Source: Caprimulgus europaeus (Eukaryota; Chordata; Aves; Caprimulgiformes; Caprimulgidae). Taken from it: a stretch of 64,000 nt of DNA. The notes beneath the pieces were generated by a model that worked only from the letters and a program-made list of their open reading frames with translations, was not told the DNA's origin and searched no databases. A program made the position numbers and the translations under genes. Positions 26,991 through 40,611 of the stretch are shown one piece after another (position 1 is the first letter of the stretch; each line of letters starts with the position of its first letter). The stretch spans positions 5,181,501-5,245,500 of the forward strand of contig OU015550.1 in NCBI GenBank assembly GCA_907165065.1. The letters run 5' to 3'.

Positions 26991-29900
26991 CCCCAGACTG
27001 AACTCTGCCTCACCCTCCCATCACACACCCGCTTCCCTCTCCCTTTCACGCCTCTGGTGTCGAGCTGGGCTGGCGAGCACACAGGCAGGAGGAAAAGGAG
27101 GTTTCTGCTGTCAATCAGTTCAGGTATTTCAGAGGATGTTGTATAATTCACCTCTGCTATCGGGCACCAATCAGCCCAGCGGATCCGCCCCCGCTCTCCT
27201 GGGTTGTTCACTCTCTCCAACCTCCTGGCATCAGGGACAGGCCAGGACCGAGTCCAGCTGATGTGCCACACCAGGAGCTCGTCACCAAGGGACCCCTGAC
27301 ACGTGCATTCAGGTTAGCAGCTTCAGCCAGGCCGTTTGGCTGGGCACACCTTCTTGTTCATGATTAAAAACGCATTGCTCTGATTTAGTTTTGGTTTACC
27401 TTTAACTCTGAATTGCCATAGGGTTCATCTACAAATGAATTGATTTGTGAAGAAAGCACCTTGTGGTGGTAAAGCCAGATCTATAGTCCCACATCTCTAG
27501 CACAGGTGTATTGATAAAAACATCTTTCCTAGTGATCCAGGGAAGGGGAAGAGGCAGAAGCAGGGACGCGGTGGGTGTGTTTCAGGGGCTGAGCAGCCGG
27601 CTGCACACTCGGTGCCACACACAACATTTGACCTTGGGGTTTAACTTTTTCTTAACCTCTGCCCTTTGGAAATAGAAGAGGCTGATGCTAGGAGAGCAAT
27701 CTAGGTCAGTTATGAAAAACAGCCTCTCCCTAAAATGGCTTTTAGCCTCAGAAAAGGCAAAACGCCAGAATCTGTAAAGTTCAGTAAAAATGTGGCTGTT
27801 TCAATCAATTTTCCACAAGCAACCGCTGTGATGGCTGGTGGAATAAAAGCCAAAGAGAGAGGGAGAGGGTAAAGAGGGGAGAGAGGTGCCAGGAGGTGCT
27901 GATCGTGTTGGGGGCCGGGAGGAGACATCTCTGCTTCCCTCCAGCTCCCACCTTCCCACCTCCTCACCCCGTGCTGCAGCCTCGGCTCTAATGTCCCCCT
28001 CGGGAGCACCCATCCCGTTCCTCACTCTTGCACTTTTGCCACGGAGCAGCCCCAGGCATTCAATCAATGTTTTCTTTTTGTTTAGATTAAATATTTGGAG
28101 TGTTAAATAGGTGATTTCCATCAGGCAGATGGCTCTTTTCTTGTTTGAAGCGACCCAGCCCAGCACAGGCACCGGGCAGGAGCGCTGCACTGTGCTCTTG
28201 TTCTGCCGTCGCTGGGCCGGTGCCAATGTTTGATGTACCACTTCACACGAGTTTCTAACCAAACTAGCTCTGTGCTTGGTAACCAGAATAATAAGATCTG
28301 CAGACATCTGCCAGCTACTGAAGGTGAAGCCAAAGTGTTTGGCTCAAAGGGTGTTTATGAAGTGAAATGCTTGTATTCAGCAGTTCGGCTTCTGCTCTTT
28401 TTAATGCTGTTGTAAACACAGCAAATGCCATGGGCACGAGGGATCTGCTCTGCACTGATACCGGGGTAAGTGAGCCCAGATTTGGCCTGCTCTCTCTCTG
28501 ATTTGTTTGATTAACCCACTTGTTCTCAACCCCACCCTAACTCTCCAGTACTTTCGGAGTCGCATCCAGCGCCGTACCTCGCCGAGGGAGGGCTGGGCTG
28601 GGGTGAGGCAGCAGGGGCATGGCCCGGGGTGCTGCAGTCTGGGATGTAGATGTGATCCCATCATAGTCCTCTGAAAGCCACCAGCTGCCCTGACCTGCAG
28701 TCCCCTGGAGCTGTCACCTTGCTGAGTGTGGCACAGCAGTGCTGGGGTCAGGCTGCCGGCTCCTGATTGTAACGGCATCTGAGTCTGTCCCCTGGGAAGC
28801 GGTGTGTCCATCCTCCCCATCCCCTTGCCGCTCCCTGGGCGTACAGAGCCGTTGGGATGGGGAGGAGGGAAGGTTGGGAAGTGCACTTCCAAGAAGGAGA
28901 AGTGACACTCTGGCATCCCTCACCACCGTGAGTCTCTGCTCTCCACATGCCTCTGACACAGACCTTGCCCTCCTCCTTTGAAGAGCAGGTGGGCAATGCA
29001 AATCCCAAGGAATTAAAAAGTTTGTGGACTGCAGCATTCTTGCACTGCCTGCAAACTCTTATCCGGGATGCCTGCTGAGAGCTTCCTCCTGCACTCCCTC
29101 CCCGCCCCTGAGGATTCGCTCTCAGAGAGGGAAAAACACCTCTGGGGTCACCCAGTCCGTCCTCCCCAGAGGAAGACGATGGAACAGCGTTTCTCTACTG
29201 GAAACCTCCGACCTGAGGCAGAAATACTGCATGGCCAGCAACAAATGTCACTCCAAGGACTTATCTTCAAGGGAAAGAAGGACAGGTCCCCAACTTAAGT
29301 TTTCAGCTTGCTTACAAATAAGGTGTGGGCAAGTTTTATCAAGGCAGTGCAGAAAGCATCCCAGCTGCACGAACCGCAGTGCACGGCGACGGAGCGGGTT
29401 TATGGGGATGCTTTCTCTTGCTTGTAGATGAGATTGTCTGTGCAAATGGACTTAAACAAAACTGGACCCGAACATCCCATGAAATGGCATTGGGTGAAGC
29501 TGGAGACCCTGCACCCAGTCTGACAGGTCTCAATCTGGGACCACTTCTCATTCCCAGCTTTAAAATTCCCTCCTAATCCAATTGTGTGCCCACAGGTGTG
29601 CATCCATGCACCAGGATCTCCAGTGCCTCGGTTAGATCCCTGTGCACAACCACTGCTCCTCAAACATTGCCTACAGGCACTGGGCTCCTCATCCTTCCTC
29701 TCTATTGCCTGTATGTGCAGAGTCTAATTTGGGCTGCAACATCCTCAGGGCAGGGACTACTTTACCTAGTCCCATGCACAGAAAGTTCTGATCAAGGCTC
29801 CAGAAACAGAGGGTCTCTCATCAGTGTTGCCTCTCCTATAGCAGACAAATCCCCCCACAGATCTCAGCAGGAGCCAGCCAGGATAAGATGGCAGGATTTA

Positions 29901-30039
29901 TTCTAGCAATAATTAATTCACATATTTGGCTCTTCCAGCCTCTCTTCATAAATCAAGCTCTTGGATTGTTGGTGTTGCTAATTCCTGAGTAAATCTGCTG
30001 CTGTAAATCCCCTTTGCAAAAGGAGGGAGAAAAAGAGAA

Positions 30040-30084
30040 GGGGGGGGGGGATGAGGGTGCATGAGAAAGAAAAAAAAAAAAAAA
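30040..30084. repeat. Poly-G run followed by poly-A run
   Basis: An 11-base G run at 30040-30050 and a 15-base A run at 30070-30084. Such tracts are prone to length variation and assembly error. Confidence 0.85.
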
Positions 30085-33000
30085 GAAGTACCAGTTCTCC
30101 AAATACTGAAACTCACACCCAGTGGCTGTGCAACCAGAGTGTAAATCCCCCACGCCCACCCAGACAAAGAGCACGATTGTTGGAGCTGGGTTACCTGCGC
30201 CTCGCCGGGCGGAGAGAGGGCCGATTCTGCGAGGGGAGCTGCAGATGTGGCAAGAAAGCCCAGGCAGAGAGGTGCTCCCAAGGAGGTGTGCAGAGGTCTG
30301 TGCTCAAATAAGCCAGTGAGTCATTTATAAATCACCTCAGTCAAGGGGACCGAGGGCTGTGCTTGGCGCCTGATTGGCTTGTAGGAGGTAATTGCAAGCA
30401 AGTACACCCAGGCTAAGCCCAGGAGATAGCTGGGGAGATAAGGAGAGATCTGAAGAGGGACAAGGACTTTTTTGGATGTCCCCCCTCACCCCACCCCTTC
30501 CCTCTCAGGCTTGGGTTGTTTGATCACCTTTGCGGGTCCCTCCATGCTCCTGGTGACAATAGCTCATATTCACCATCACCCCCGGCCCCCTCCCTCACCC
30601 GCTTCGGACTCGGGGCAGGAGAAGATGCTTTTGTTGGCCTGGGCGAGCTTCCCGGCGCGGTGGGTCGCGTCTCCCCGGCCTTTGTGCTCTGGCCGAGTCT
30701 CCACCTCGGGAAGGGACAATGGTGCGCTTTGTGCCAGCGCCAGACCCCACCGCGCGGGCTCTGAGGACGGGATTGGCAGGGGAAAGCAGTTTCTTTCTTA
30801 TTTCCAGGTTCAAAGGGACGAGAGGAGTGGGAAAGAGAGGTGATGCCCCTGCTACCTGCCCAGGAGAGAGGGCGTGGGCTCCGCTCCCCTGCGCGGGGAT
30901 GAGGCTGAAGCCCTCAGCACGTGGGGATGTGCTGGTGTGGATCAGGCTGGGCTATCTGTCATCAGCCTGGTGGGGACGGTCCCCAGGCGGGAGCCACACC
31001 TGCACCACGTGCTCGTCCAGAGGAGAGTTTGGGAAGCTCTTTGGATGCCTCTGTCAGTGGACAGGGATGGAGTGGGGAAGAGCTGGGATGGGCCACCCAG
31101 GAACTGCAGGCTTGGGGGCCACCCCCCACAGGTATCAGTCAACCTCCTGGCCTGGGAATTTGCTGATGTCTTGGGGAATACAGTGTTTTCAGCTGAAAAA
31201 GGCACTGGTGTGACATGTGTGTTGGCAGAGAGCAGCCAGCTCAGACTCAGGGAAAGGGCTTGTCCCCTCCTGCCACCATGTCCCCAACCTGCACTGGCAC
31301 CAGTGTGCTGAGCTGTGTCCAGGCTCGTGGTCTCCTCCTCCCAGAGGGATTTGAGAGTGAAGGAGCCAGGTACCAGCTAGGATGTCTCAGATGATGAGAT
31401 GGATAGGGACATCAGCAGGGGACATCACTGAAGGAACAGGCCACCAGAAGGAAGCTGTAGAGGGTGATTTGCTGTGGAAAGAATTGATCTTTCGTGTTCC
31501 CGTTGTCCCCAAGGACAGCTCCACATGAGCTGTTTACAGGGGACAGCTCTGCCGTCCTCCCTGCTCTGGGTATGAGCCCAAAACACAGACACAGAGTGGG
31601 TGGGATGTGCTGCCACTTTGGAGTGTTTGTTGGGCTGGGAAAGTGATGGTGAAAGGGAGAGAGGAGAGAGGGCAGGGGACTGAGAGAGGGGGGAGATGGA
31701 TGGAGACATGGTTGGGGTGGGAGGAAAGGAAGAGGCAATGATGTGGCCTTTGCTTGCTCCCAGAGGCTGTCAGAGTGAAAATCTCTGGTACCTTCTCATG
31801 CATAAGGCATCAGTGTTTGCTGCCAAGAAACCTCATCTTATGAGAATCAATCGTTGTGTCCGGAGCATGCCAAAGGAACACCCTGCCAGAGGGTGCCAGA
31901 GGAAAGGGTGCTGATTCATTGTTGTCTGATAGATAGAGGTAATAATTGCCAAGCAGTTATCCTGTAAATATCATTAATAACCCCTATCAAGTGTTTTTTT
32001 AAAGGACAGCCTGATATGCCTGGAGCCCTTTGAGACGGAAACGCGTGACACGGCAGGAGGACCAGCCCACAAGTGCGTGTGGTGGTCCCTGCCACGGGGC
32101 AAATCCAGGGAACCCAGAGCACCAGCACCCAAAGGTCCCAGCCACAGGGGTCCTGCTCACAAGGCACCACAGAAGGAGAGGAAACAGCATCTCTGCTGCA
32201 GGGGCGATGCTGGCATTGCTAAACTGCTGGGCAATCGGCTGATGCTACAAGGGACTTTTTTTTGCCATCATTAAATTGGCATTTTTCCTAGCAGAGCTCC
32301 ATCAATGCAAGATTTTCTTCCCCTGACATCCCAGAGCTGTGGAGCTGGAGAAGTGGGTATGGGCATGGTGGGTAACTGACTTGTTTGAGATCAGTATCAG
32401 AGCTTGGAATGGGACCACAGAGCCCTGAATTTAAGCTTCTGCTCTATTCACAGCCACCTGCCTTTGAAAAAGAGAAGCTGCCAAGCAGAGGGGCATGTGC
32501 AGCCAGTCTGTACACATGTGCCCAGAGCAAGGTGTGTGGCAGAGGGGACAGGTCTCACCTTGGGGACCAGCCCAGCTCTGAGCTTTGGGAACAACAACAG
32601 CTTCATTTCAATCCATCTGGTATAAAAAGTAAAATCCCAAAGCTGCCACACTGCAGAGTGGAATAGGAACAGCTCCAGGCAGGGAGGCTCCTGGTGCTCC
32701 TTGTCCTCCCAGCTCTCTGCTCTGGACAGACTCATTGTGTAGGACCCAACGAGGTCAGCAGTGGAGATGCCAGGTCCAGGGGAGTGTCCCTCAGGCAGAC
32801 AGACTGTAAAATGCAGTTACACTGGGATGCAAAAGCAAACTGGCCAAAGGGACCCAGTGGTGCAGTTGCCTGGGGCTTGGGCTGGGACACTGGAAGTCCA
32901 GCTGGGTGGGTTTGTTGCCCACTCAGCACTGGCAAAACCTGAGGAAGTTCTCAATCCTGTGCAAGGTAATTTGTCCACAGGGGGTGACTTACAGGGGACC

Positions 33001-35404
33001 TTCAGGCTTGCTCTGTCCCCCTCAAACCTAAATGTCCTTCCTGCACAGACACTCACCGCCGGCTCCTGCTGTGTGGGGACAGGAGAGCTCCTGGGGAGGG
33101 CTGGCAGCTCCCCGTTGCAGGAGCTGCTATTCCAAAGTCCTGGTGGGTGTGATCAGGGAACTGCAAGGTCTTGCCCTATAGAGAAACCAGCCCCATACAG
33201 CCACCCATGGTCCTTTGGCATTTCTTGCAACGAAAGGTGCAGTCCTGGTCAAATTCCAATTTCAGCAACTATAAATATAGCTCTGATTCTGCCTCCTTCT
33301 GCTTTGGCCAAACTCTCCGTGTGTGCCCCGAGCCATTCTGCAGGGATGTGTCCACCAAGAGACCAGCCAGGACGATGTGCAGGACAGGGATGAGTGTCCA
33401 GGGAACATCGGGGCTGCCTAGAAATCTGGGAGGCACTGGGAGATGGAAAGACACCGTAGGGACTTCTGTGAGTCAAACATGGAGCCCTGGGAGCACGGAC
33501 TGCTGAGCTCTTTATCTTCTGGTCCGATAACAGCATACCAAGTGCTGGAATGTGTGGATTTATTTGCAAATGATTAATATTAGCACATATATTGCAGTTA
33601 ATGAGGGTAATAATTCAGTGGTTATTTACTGCTGGAAATTATATGAAAGCTTCCTTGGAGCCCTGAGGTCAGAGTCAGTGTGGAAAGGCAGCGCGTCCCC
33701 CGGGGTGGAGGGGGCTGGTTCCTGGGAGCTCTGCTGGTGGTGGGTCCCTCAGGCAGCCTTCCTCCCTGCCTCCATCCCTCCATCCTGCCCTGGGACCTGT
33801 GACCAGAGCTACTTCTTGCTTCTGGACGGTTTTGCCAAGGAAACGGGGCTGGTGCATGGGTGAGAGCCAGGATCTGGGATGGAGATGCTGCAGGTGGAGC
33901 GGGGCAGACTTTGTGGGGAGAAGCTGGTGCTTCCAGGTGGATCTGGGAGGTCCTGAAGGGCTGCGGCTCCCCGGGGCTCAGGCTGTGACAGTTAGGTGGA
34001 GTGTCCTGCTTCCCTGCCTGTCTGTCCCTTCGGGAGCTTTTGGAATCAGTAGGGTACCTCAGCCAGATGGGAAAGCAGAGATTTGGGCTGGCAAACTCCT
34101 GCAGGAATGAGGTGGCCATTCCTGGAGGGGGGTGTCGGACATACCCAGTTCTGGAGGATGCTCTGGTCTGCCAGCTGTGAGCAGAGGGCTGGCAGGGCTT
34201 GGTACCCGGGGCACAGCGAGCACTGTCACCCATGAGGACCATGTGTCACCACACAGAGCCTGGCTGGAGCAGTGAGATTCCCAGGGCTGGTTATCGTCGT
34301 TTCCTTCTCACCCAGGAGCGCTGGCCGAGCCGCCGGCTCCGCGGTGCCAGGCGATGGAGACACAGGTCTGGCTTGAAAGGGAACCGCCAACTTTTAACAC
34401 TTCCCAGGCTTTCCCCTTTGCTGCAGGGACATGTGGTTGGTCTCACCAGCTGGCACAAGGGTCAATGACTTTTTATCCGGGGAGGAATGAGGAACACAAT
34501 GTCCTAGAGGGAGACAACAGGATTATTTACAGCACCAAAATAAAAGGTGGAATGCAGGAAGGTGTTGGGAGGTTCAAAGCTGCCCCTATGGCTCAGTGCT
34601 GCGTGGATATTTCATGCATTTTATTTCATGGTGTGAATTTAGAGGTGGGGAGAGGCACGACAGCTTTCTGGTTATCTACTGGAGGGAATTGCCATGTCTC
34701 ATCTGCTCACAGCCTTTACAACCTGCCTGAGCCCTGCAGGAACACCTCCAGAGGCAAGGGAAGAGGCAGACTCCTGATGAGACTGAGTTCCCTGTATGTG
34801 TCTGTTGAATAAGTCCTATCACATCTGTGCTGACCCTTCTCATCAGAGGGAGATCTCCTCATGGGAGAGCCCTGGACACAACAGCAGGGCTGGCACGAGC
34901 AGACTGTGCAAGTGCATCCCCAAATTGAAGGCTTTGCAGCCTAAGCTTGGGGAGCAGAGCCCATTTTGTTGGTTAGAGTCAACCCCACCAGCTCTGAGCT
35001 CCCTCTGCAGCACAGCCAGGGCCTCCAGAGCAAGTATGACCCCTGAGCAGACCCCACCCAGCGCAGGAGCAGCTCCAGGAGAGCATCATGGGCTGTGTGT
35101 GACCAACACGGGGCTGTTTGTCCTCAGCAAAGTGCTGAGGCTGGACAGCCATCTCCTGACAGCCCTCGTCCCAGCTCTGCCTCCGGTGACCTTGAGCAAG
35201 GGCTGTTATCTTATTTGTAAAATAGGTGCAAGATATCTGCCTTCTCCAGGGCACGCAGGAGGAGTGCTCAGCAAGGGCTGCCCAAGGCCCAGAAACATGA
35301 GCAGAGCTCGGCAGCGGGGTGAGCTGCTCCCGGGGGCTGGGTGGGGAGCAGCCCCAGCCCACACCTGCCACCAAAAATGCACCAAGTCCCAGCGGCTCCG
35401 TGCC

Positions 35405-35420
35405 GGGGGGCGGGGGGGGG
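35405..35420. repeat. G-run pair, possible G-quadruplex
   Basis: GGGGGG-C-GGGGGGGGG on the plus strand; enough guanines for a G-quadruplex, but no gene context is seen. Confidence 0.6.
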
Positions 35421-38062
35421 CTCACCAGCAGCCGGATCACCCCCAGCCCCGCAGGCTGCCATGCCTGGAATCTGGGCTGGCTCCAGGCTCTGCCTCCCCC
35501 CACCACTCGTTGTGTCCCCCCTCGAGGCTTTCAGCCCACTCTTTGAATTAGGAGAGTCAACCGAAATGGGGCTTTTTCGCATAAAGAATCGAATTCCAGT
35601 AAAGGGAGGGTTTCCAATTAAAAAAAAAAAAAAGAGGAATCTTTCCCCCCAAAAATGTGGGAAGGTGTGTGGAGGAGTTTGGGAGAGGCTCAGCAACACA
35701 CAGCTTCTCTGTCCTTTACACCAGCATCCGTGCAAGGTGGTGCAAAGCCAGGGAAGCCGAAAGCCAAGGAAGCTGCAGGAGCAGGGGGTGTGGGTGAAAA
35801 GTGAACGTGGTCCAGATGGGACAGAACCCTTCGCTTTGCAGGTCCCTGCCTGCTATGTGGCCTTGGGCAACTCATTAAGGCCCAAATGCTCAACCCTCAG
35901 TGATGGGAGATAAGCTGTGAAATAAAACGTCTCATTGTTCAGGGCTCTGAGGTCAATATCTTCAGAAGTACTCAGGTGGTTGAAGTGAGGACGGCTTCCA
36001 CGGAGGTCCTGCTGCCCCTGGTGAGGGAGATCAGGATCCAGCTTTTAGATGAAAGAGCCAGCAGCTCGGTTTGCATTTTTCAGAAGTTTTCGGCAGGGTG
36101 TTGCCGTGCTGCCCCGATGGCCGGGTGCCGGTGGCATGAGGCCAGGAGCCAGCCCGGGCTGCTAGCCTTGCCCGCCTGCCTTGAAAGAGTCAGCGGGCAG
36201 CAAGTGTTTAAAGCTGAATAAATCCTGTTGGGCAGAGGGATGCTGTGTCGGGGTGAATTCTGGTGGGAGTGCAGTTCCCTGCCCCTTGCCCAGGGCTCGG
36301 AGGGAGGCTGTAGCCCTGCTCCACACATGTCCTGGCTCCTGATCTGCTCTGGCCCTGTCCCCCGGGATGCTGGTGGCCTCATGCTGTCTGTGCTTTGCAA
36401 GACTCAAGGGCGCTCAGCCAGAGTGCAGGAAGCAGCATGTGTGCGCTTTGCCTTCAACCAGCACGAGGGAAAGGTTGCAAGTCACCATGGTTCACATCCA
36501 TCCATGCTCTGAGGAGCTGCTCGCTCATGCAGGACAGAGTCCAGCCCATTTCAAGCTAAAAGCAAGGGAATTAGGGGGTGGTGAGCTGCTCATCAGGCAG
36601 CTCACCGGGAGGATGAACCTGCTCCGGCTCTCCAGGTGCTGACAGCACCAAAAAACCTTAGTGAGGACAATGTCCACCCCTGTGCAAAGAGCCACATCCA
36701 CCCATGGTGAGCATCCCTGCTTTGGTCACCACCGAGCTGCCCACCACGCTGGCACCTGGCCTTGGGCTGGCCCTTTGCCCAGGATCAGTCCCACCCTGGT
36801 GAATCCAGTCCTTCCCGCATCTCTCCAAGGTGCTTTTGCTGCCGTTACTCCTGTCCATGCGCTGCCCGTGGGTCTGGCCCATGCACAGGACCCTTCTCCA
36901 CAGCACTTGGCATTTCTGGAGGGCTTTGCAAAACAAGAGGTGGAAAACCCTCCAAGCAACAACCCTCCAACAACCTTCTGCTTGTTCTCCAAGCAGAACA
37001 CTACTCCCCATGGGACCACGGTGCAGCCCCGTGCCAGGCTGGCTGCAGCAAACCCGCCGGTCCCAGCAGATGACAGGCAGCAGGCTGCACTTTGCTGCTG
37101 TCCCACACGCGGTGGGGAGGACGCCTGAGGCTCAGGCTCACTGCTGACTTCAGCATGTACCTTCTCTGACCAGGGGACCAGCCACAGCCCCTAATCCTCT
37201 CTACGTGCCGGCTCGCAGACCTGCCACGTCCCCCGGCCACGCCACTCGCAGCCCCAGGGGTGACAGAGCCCCACGGCCCCACATGACCCCACACGTGGAC
37301 ACTCGCCACAGCTGGGACATGGTGACAGAAGCTCCTGTGTGATGGGTTTGAAGGAGAAGCATCAATATTTGCTGTGAGCAGGTGGACAATGAAGCAGAGG
37401 GTGAGTGGATGGTGCCTGCTCCCACCTGACCGTGCTTCAAGCAGGGACTAATTGCACGTCCCTGGCAATCACGATGGGGACAGTGACACAAATCCCATTA
37501 GTGTCACCCACAAGGGGCTCACTGCTGGTCGGTTGAAGTGGAATAATGGGGCAGTGATCGAGGGAACAAAGAACAGCCATTCAAGTAATTAACAGCATCA
37601 TCAGTGCTCGTGTAAAGAGGTGCCAGGGCGCAGCGGGATGCTCTGGCACTGCTCGGTGCCCACCCATGTGCCACGCCACGACACCAAACCCTCCGTTAAT
37701 GGGTGCACGGTGCCCGGCACGGGGCTGGTGCTGCCACACGTGCCAGGGGCCAGGCACATCCAAGCACGGCACACGCAGCCTGCAAAACCATGGGCTGGCA
37801 CGCTCCCGACGCAGCTTCATACCTGCTGCCCGGTGGCACTAGAGGGCAGAGGTAAGGCTTTGCTTGATGCCATGGTTTTTATTTTTCATGTTTAAAGGTC
37901 TTAAAAGGTTACCTGTGACTTTGAACCTCTGGGGTTTATCACCTTTGCTTTTAAGACTAATATCTTGAAGTGGCTGAAATCACGGAGTTAATCCAGCTCT
38001 GGTTTAACAGGGATTCTCCTTTGGAATAGGAAAACTTGTTTTTTAAAAATCTACTTTACAAA

Positions 38063-38127
38063 TTTTAAGCTATTTATTTTAACTGTTTTTAAGCTACTTG
38101 AGCATTTTAAGCTATTTTATTTTAACT
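38063..38127. repeat. AT-rich near-duplication (TTTTAAGCTA... x3)
   Basis: TTTTAAGCTATTTATTTTAA at 38063 recurs with one added T at 38105, and a shorter TTTTAAGCTA lies between them. It sits in an AT island inside GC-rich surroundings. Confidence 0.8.
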
Positions 38128-38301
38128 ATCACAAATTAATTAAGAGGATTTAATTCCACCCTCGCCAGGTGCTGCAGGCTGGATGTCCCCAGGCTGCTGG
38201 GACGTGTTTGCAGGCAGGAGCTGCCGAGGAGCCGCTGCCTGTCAGTCCTGCAAAGGAACCGTTTGCAATGCAAATCCCCAGGCTCCAACCAGACTCCCAG
38301 A

Positions 38302-38339
38302 CCTGGAACCAGTCAGAACTCAACCAGTCTGGTTCCAGG
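38302..38339. repeat. Perfect inverted repeat, 11-bp arms, 16-base loop
   Basis: CCTGGAACCAG (38302-38312) is mirrored by CTGGTTCCAGG (38329-38339). It could form a hairpin; no gene association is visible. Confidence 0.85.
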
Positions 38340-39257
38340 AGATAAAACGGGAGCTCACGCTGCATTTTTAAAGCACATGGGATGGCGGAGGGTGGAAGAG
38401 CTGTTAGGAGTAATTAAAGCTCAGAAGCACAGGGCAGCTGGGAGTGGAGGATTTAGGGTGAGTGTCAGGCACTAAGTCTGCAAACACCAAGGGCAGCTCT
38501 CTCTGTCCGTGCCGACAGCACAGGGGTGGCTTCTGTTTGGTGATCAGCATCCTCAGGTTGGGCTTTTACCAGTTTTTGTGTGTAGCTTCTATCAGTGAAT
38601 GGAAATGTGTAAAAGCAGAGGTGCAGCCTGGCTGGGCTGGCTCAGCTGAGTGAAGCACAGAGCCCAGGGAAGTGTCTCTGAGTCCTTAAACACGGCGTGT
38701 GGGGCAGGACAGCGGCAGCTCAGGCTGATTGGGTTTCTTGACTGTTGCCATGGGCCAGGCTGTCTGTCGGGATGAGGAGCTGGTACCGCTGGCTGCACAG
38801 GAACTCACTGAGTCACACAAGGCAAATATTTTTTCCCTTTGATTTTCACCCTGAGAAAGTCTCCAGCTGACCTTGTTAATCCTACACCTCGCAAACCTTC
38901 CCCCCCACGGCCTTTATCACGTTTCGGCTGCTGGATTGTATTACCAGCTTAGCACCTCTGGCTGCTCCTGCCAGCATCCTGCCTGGCACAGTGCCACCCC
39001 ACTCACTCTCCCAGTCTTCCTGGAGGGATTCCCAGTATGATCCTGACCATCCCAGGGCTGCTGAGCCGGCAGGACCATGCTGGTGCTCCTACCCAGGGGG
39101 GATGGAGGGAGAAGAGCAGCTGAATGGGTGTGGGCGGCTCCAGCACATCTGCAAGGTGTGTTATCTGGGGTCTCTATATGGGGTGGTGATGCCACTAGAT
39201 CCTGCCAGCTCCCAGGGCTGTGATCTCTTACACAGTCTTAATTCCTGTGTCTGGAAT

Positions 39258-39408
39258 GATAGTAGTGATAGAACAAGGGGTAATGGGTTTAAACTGGAAG
39301 AGGAGAGATTGAAATGAGACCTGAGGAAGAAATTCTTTGCTGTGAGGGTGGTGAGACACTGGCCCAGGTTGCCCAGAGAAGCTGTGGCTGCTCCTCCCTG
39401 GAAGTGTT
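39258..39408 (+). mobile_element. CR1 LINE fragment (internal 3' region)
   Basis: Matches the CR1 segment AACAAGGGGTAATGGGTTTAAACTGGAAGAG ... in sense, continuing through the GTGAGGGTGGTGAGACACTGG and GTTGCCCAGAGAAGCTGTGG blocks. The extreme 3' end is missing. Confidence 0.85.
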
Positions 39409-40431
39409 CTCGGTGATGCTCAGCCCAGAGCTGCATCCTACAGGTGATGCTGGGCACACGGGGGGCTCCGTGCAGGCGAGGAGCCCAGCTGGGGCTGGGG
39501 CTGCAGGTGGTGGGGAGATGCCGTTGTGCGGCTGCCTCAGGGATACAGGGGAAAAGGGCGTGTGGAGCTTGGATAGGAAATAGTTAATGCCCCTCTCCTC
39601 CCAATATTAAGGGACAAATCCTCTCCCCGGCCTGGTGCCCAAATAAACAGGCTGAGTGTTGCATAAGGAGGAGGGTGGGAACATCTCTACGTGCCTCTCC
39701 GGAGGCTGGCGGGTCAATTACGGCACCGTTACCCCCCGCGCCCCCCGTGCCGAGCTCTCCCGCAGGTTTCACCCTGCCCGCACGCACCCACTAACCCCAA
39801 ACCCTGCCACCGGTGTGGGTGGGTGCTGTCCTCAGCTTGTGTCACGGCTGGGTGGTCCTGGGTGGGGAACAGCCACAGTGGGGCTGTTGCTCATGGCGAG
39901 GTCTGGGTGATGCCAGGGCAAAGCCCTCACTGCCCCTGGGAAGCTCTGAGAGACCACTGGGGTCAGTGTGGATGGGTCTGGAGAAGGGTGGCGAGAGGAC
40001 AGGAGGTCCCATTGAGACCTGCCATGGGGCAGGGTGCACGGTGAGGGTCTCCCCAGGTCCATCCAGCCCTACAGCTCTGCAGTGAGCAGGGTGCTGCAGC
40101 CCAGGGATGTGGCTCCGGAGGATGCAGGGAAGGTGGCACAGGGTGGCCATTCCCACCGCTCTGCCCAGCCCCAGCCTGTGCCTGGGTGCAGCTTCTGGAA
40201 GGTGCCTGAGCCAGAGTGGGATGGATGGAAGAAGGGAAATGGTTTCTCGGCTCCCAGCGGGCTCCCTCTGCCGACAGCCACCCCGGCCAGGCCCTCACGC
40301 CACCACCGTGCACCCACTTTACACGATGCCCAGAGCCTCCTCTTTCCCCTGTAAAAAAAAATCCAGCCCCCAAATCCATCTTCCTGCACTGAGAAGCTGG
40401 CACTGGCTCAGAGCTGCTGGCCTGGCCGGGG

Positions 40432-40506
40432 GAAAGTGATGGTTGGAGTTGATGATCTTAGAGGTCTTTTCCAGCCTTAATGATTCTGTGATTTTATGAT
40501 TCTATG
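40432..40506 (+). mobile_element. CR1 LINE 3' end, short diverged copy
   Basis: GATGATCTTAGAGGTCTTTT, then the terminal ATGATTCTGTGATTTTATGA series typical of CR1 3' ends. Confidence 0.85.
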
Positions 40507-40605
40507 AAAATCTAGAGCATGGCCCATGGGACACCCCACCCCATCCTCCTGCTGCCAGACCACAGGAGCATTTTGTGACACATATATATAAATAAAAATG
40601 AAACA

Positions 40606-40611
40606 TTTAAT
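40606..40611 (-). terminator. Candidate RAB7B poly(A) signal ATTAAA
   Basis: ATTAAA on the minus strand about 590 bases past the RAB7B stop, followed by T- and GT-rich sequence. No AATAAA is seen between the stop and this point. The adjacent T run (poly-A on plus) makes the area ambiguous. Confidence 0.3.

Noticed and set aside
26176-27261. 361-codon plus-strand open frame, with a 212-codon frame on the minus strand
   Set aside because: Both are created by the 15-bp minisatellite; the peptides are simple repeats.
32761-33393. 210-codon plus-strand open frame in the gene-free gap
   Set aside because: Composition is typical of chance frames in GC-rich DNA; no homology or conserved motif recognised.
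33622-34242. 206-codon minus-strand open frame
   Set aside because: Pro/Ser/Arg-rich chance frame with no domain and no convincing splice partners.
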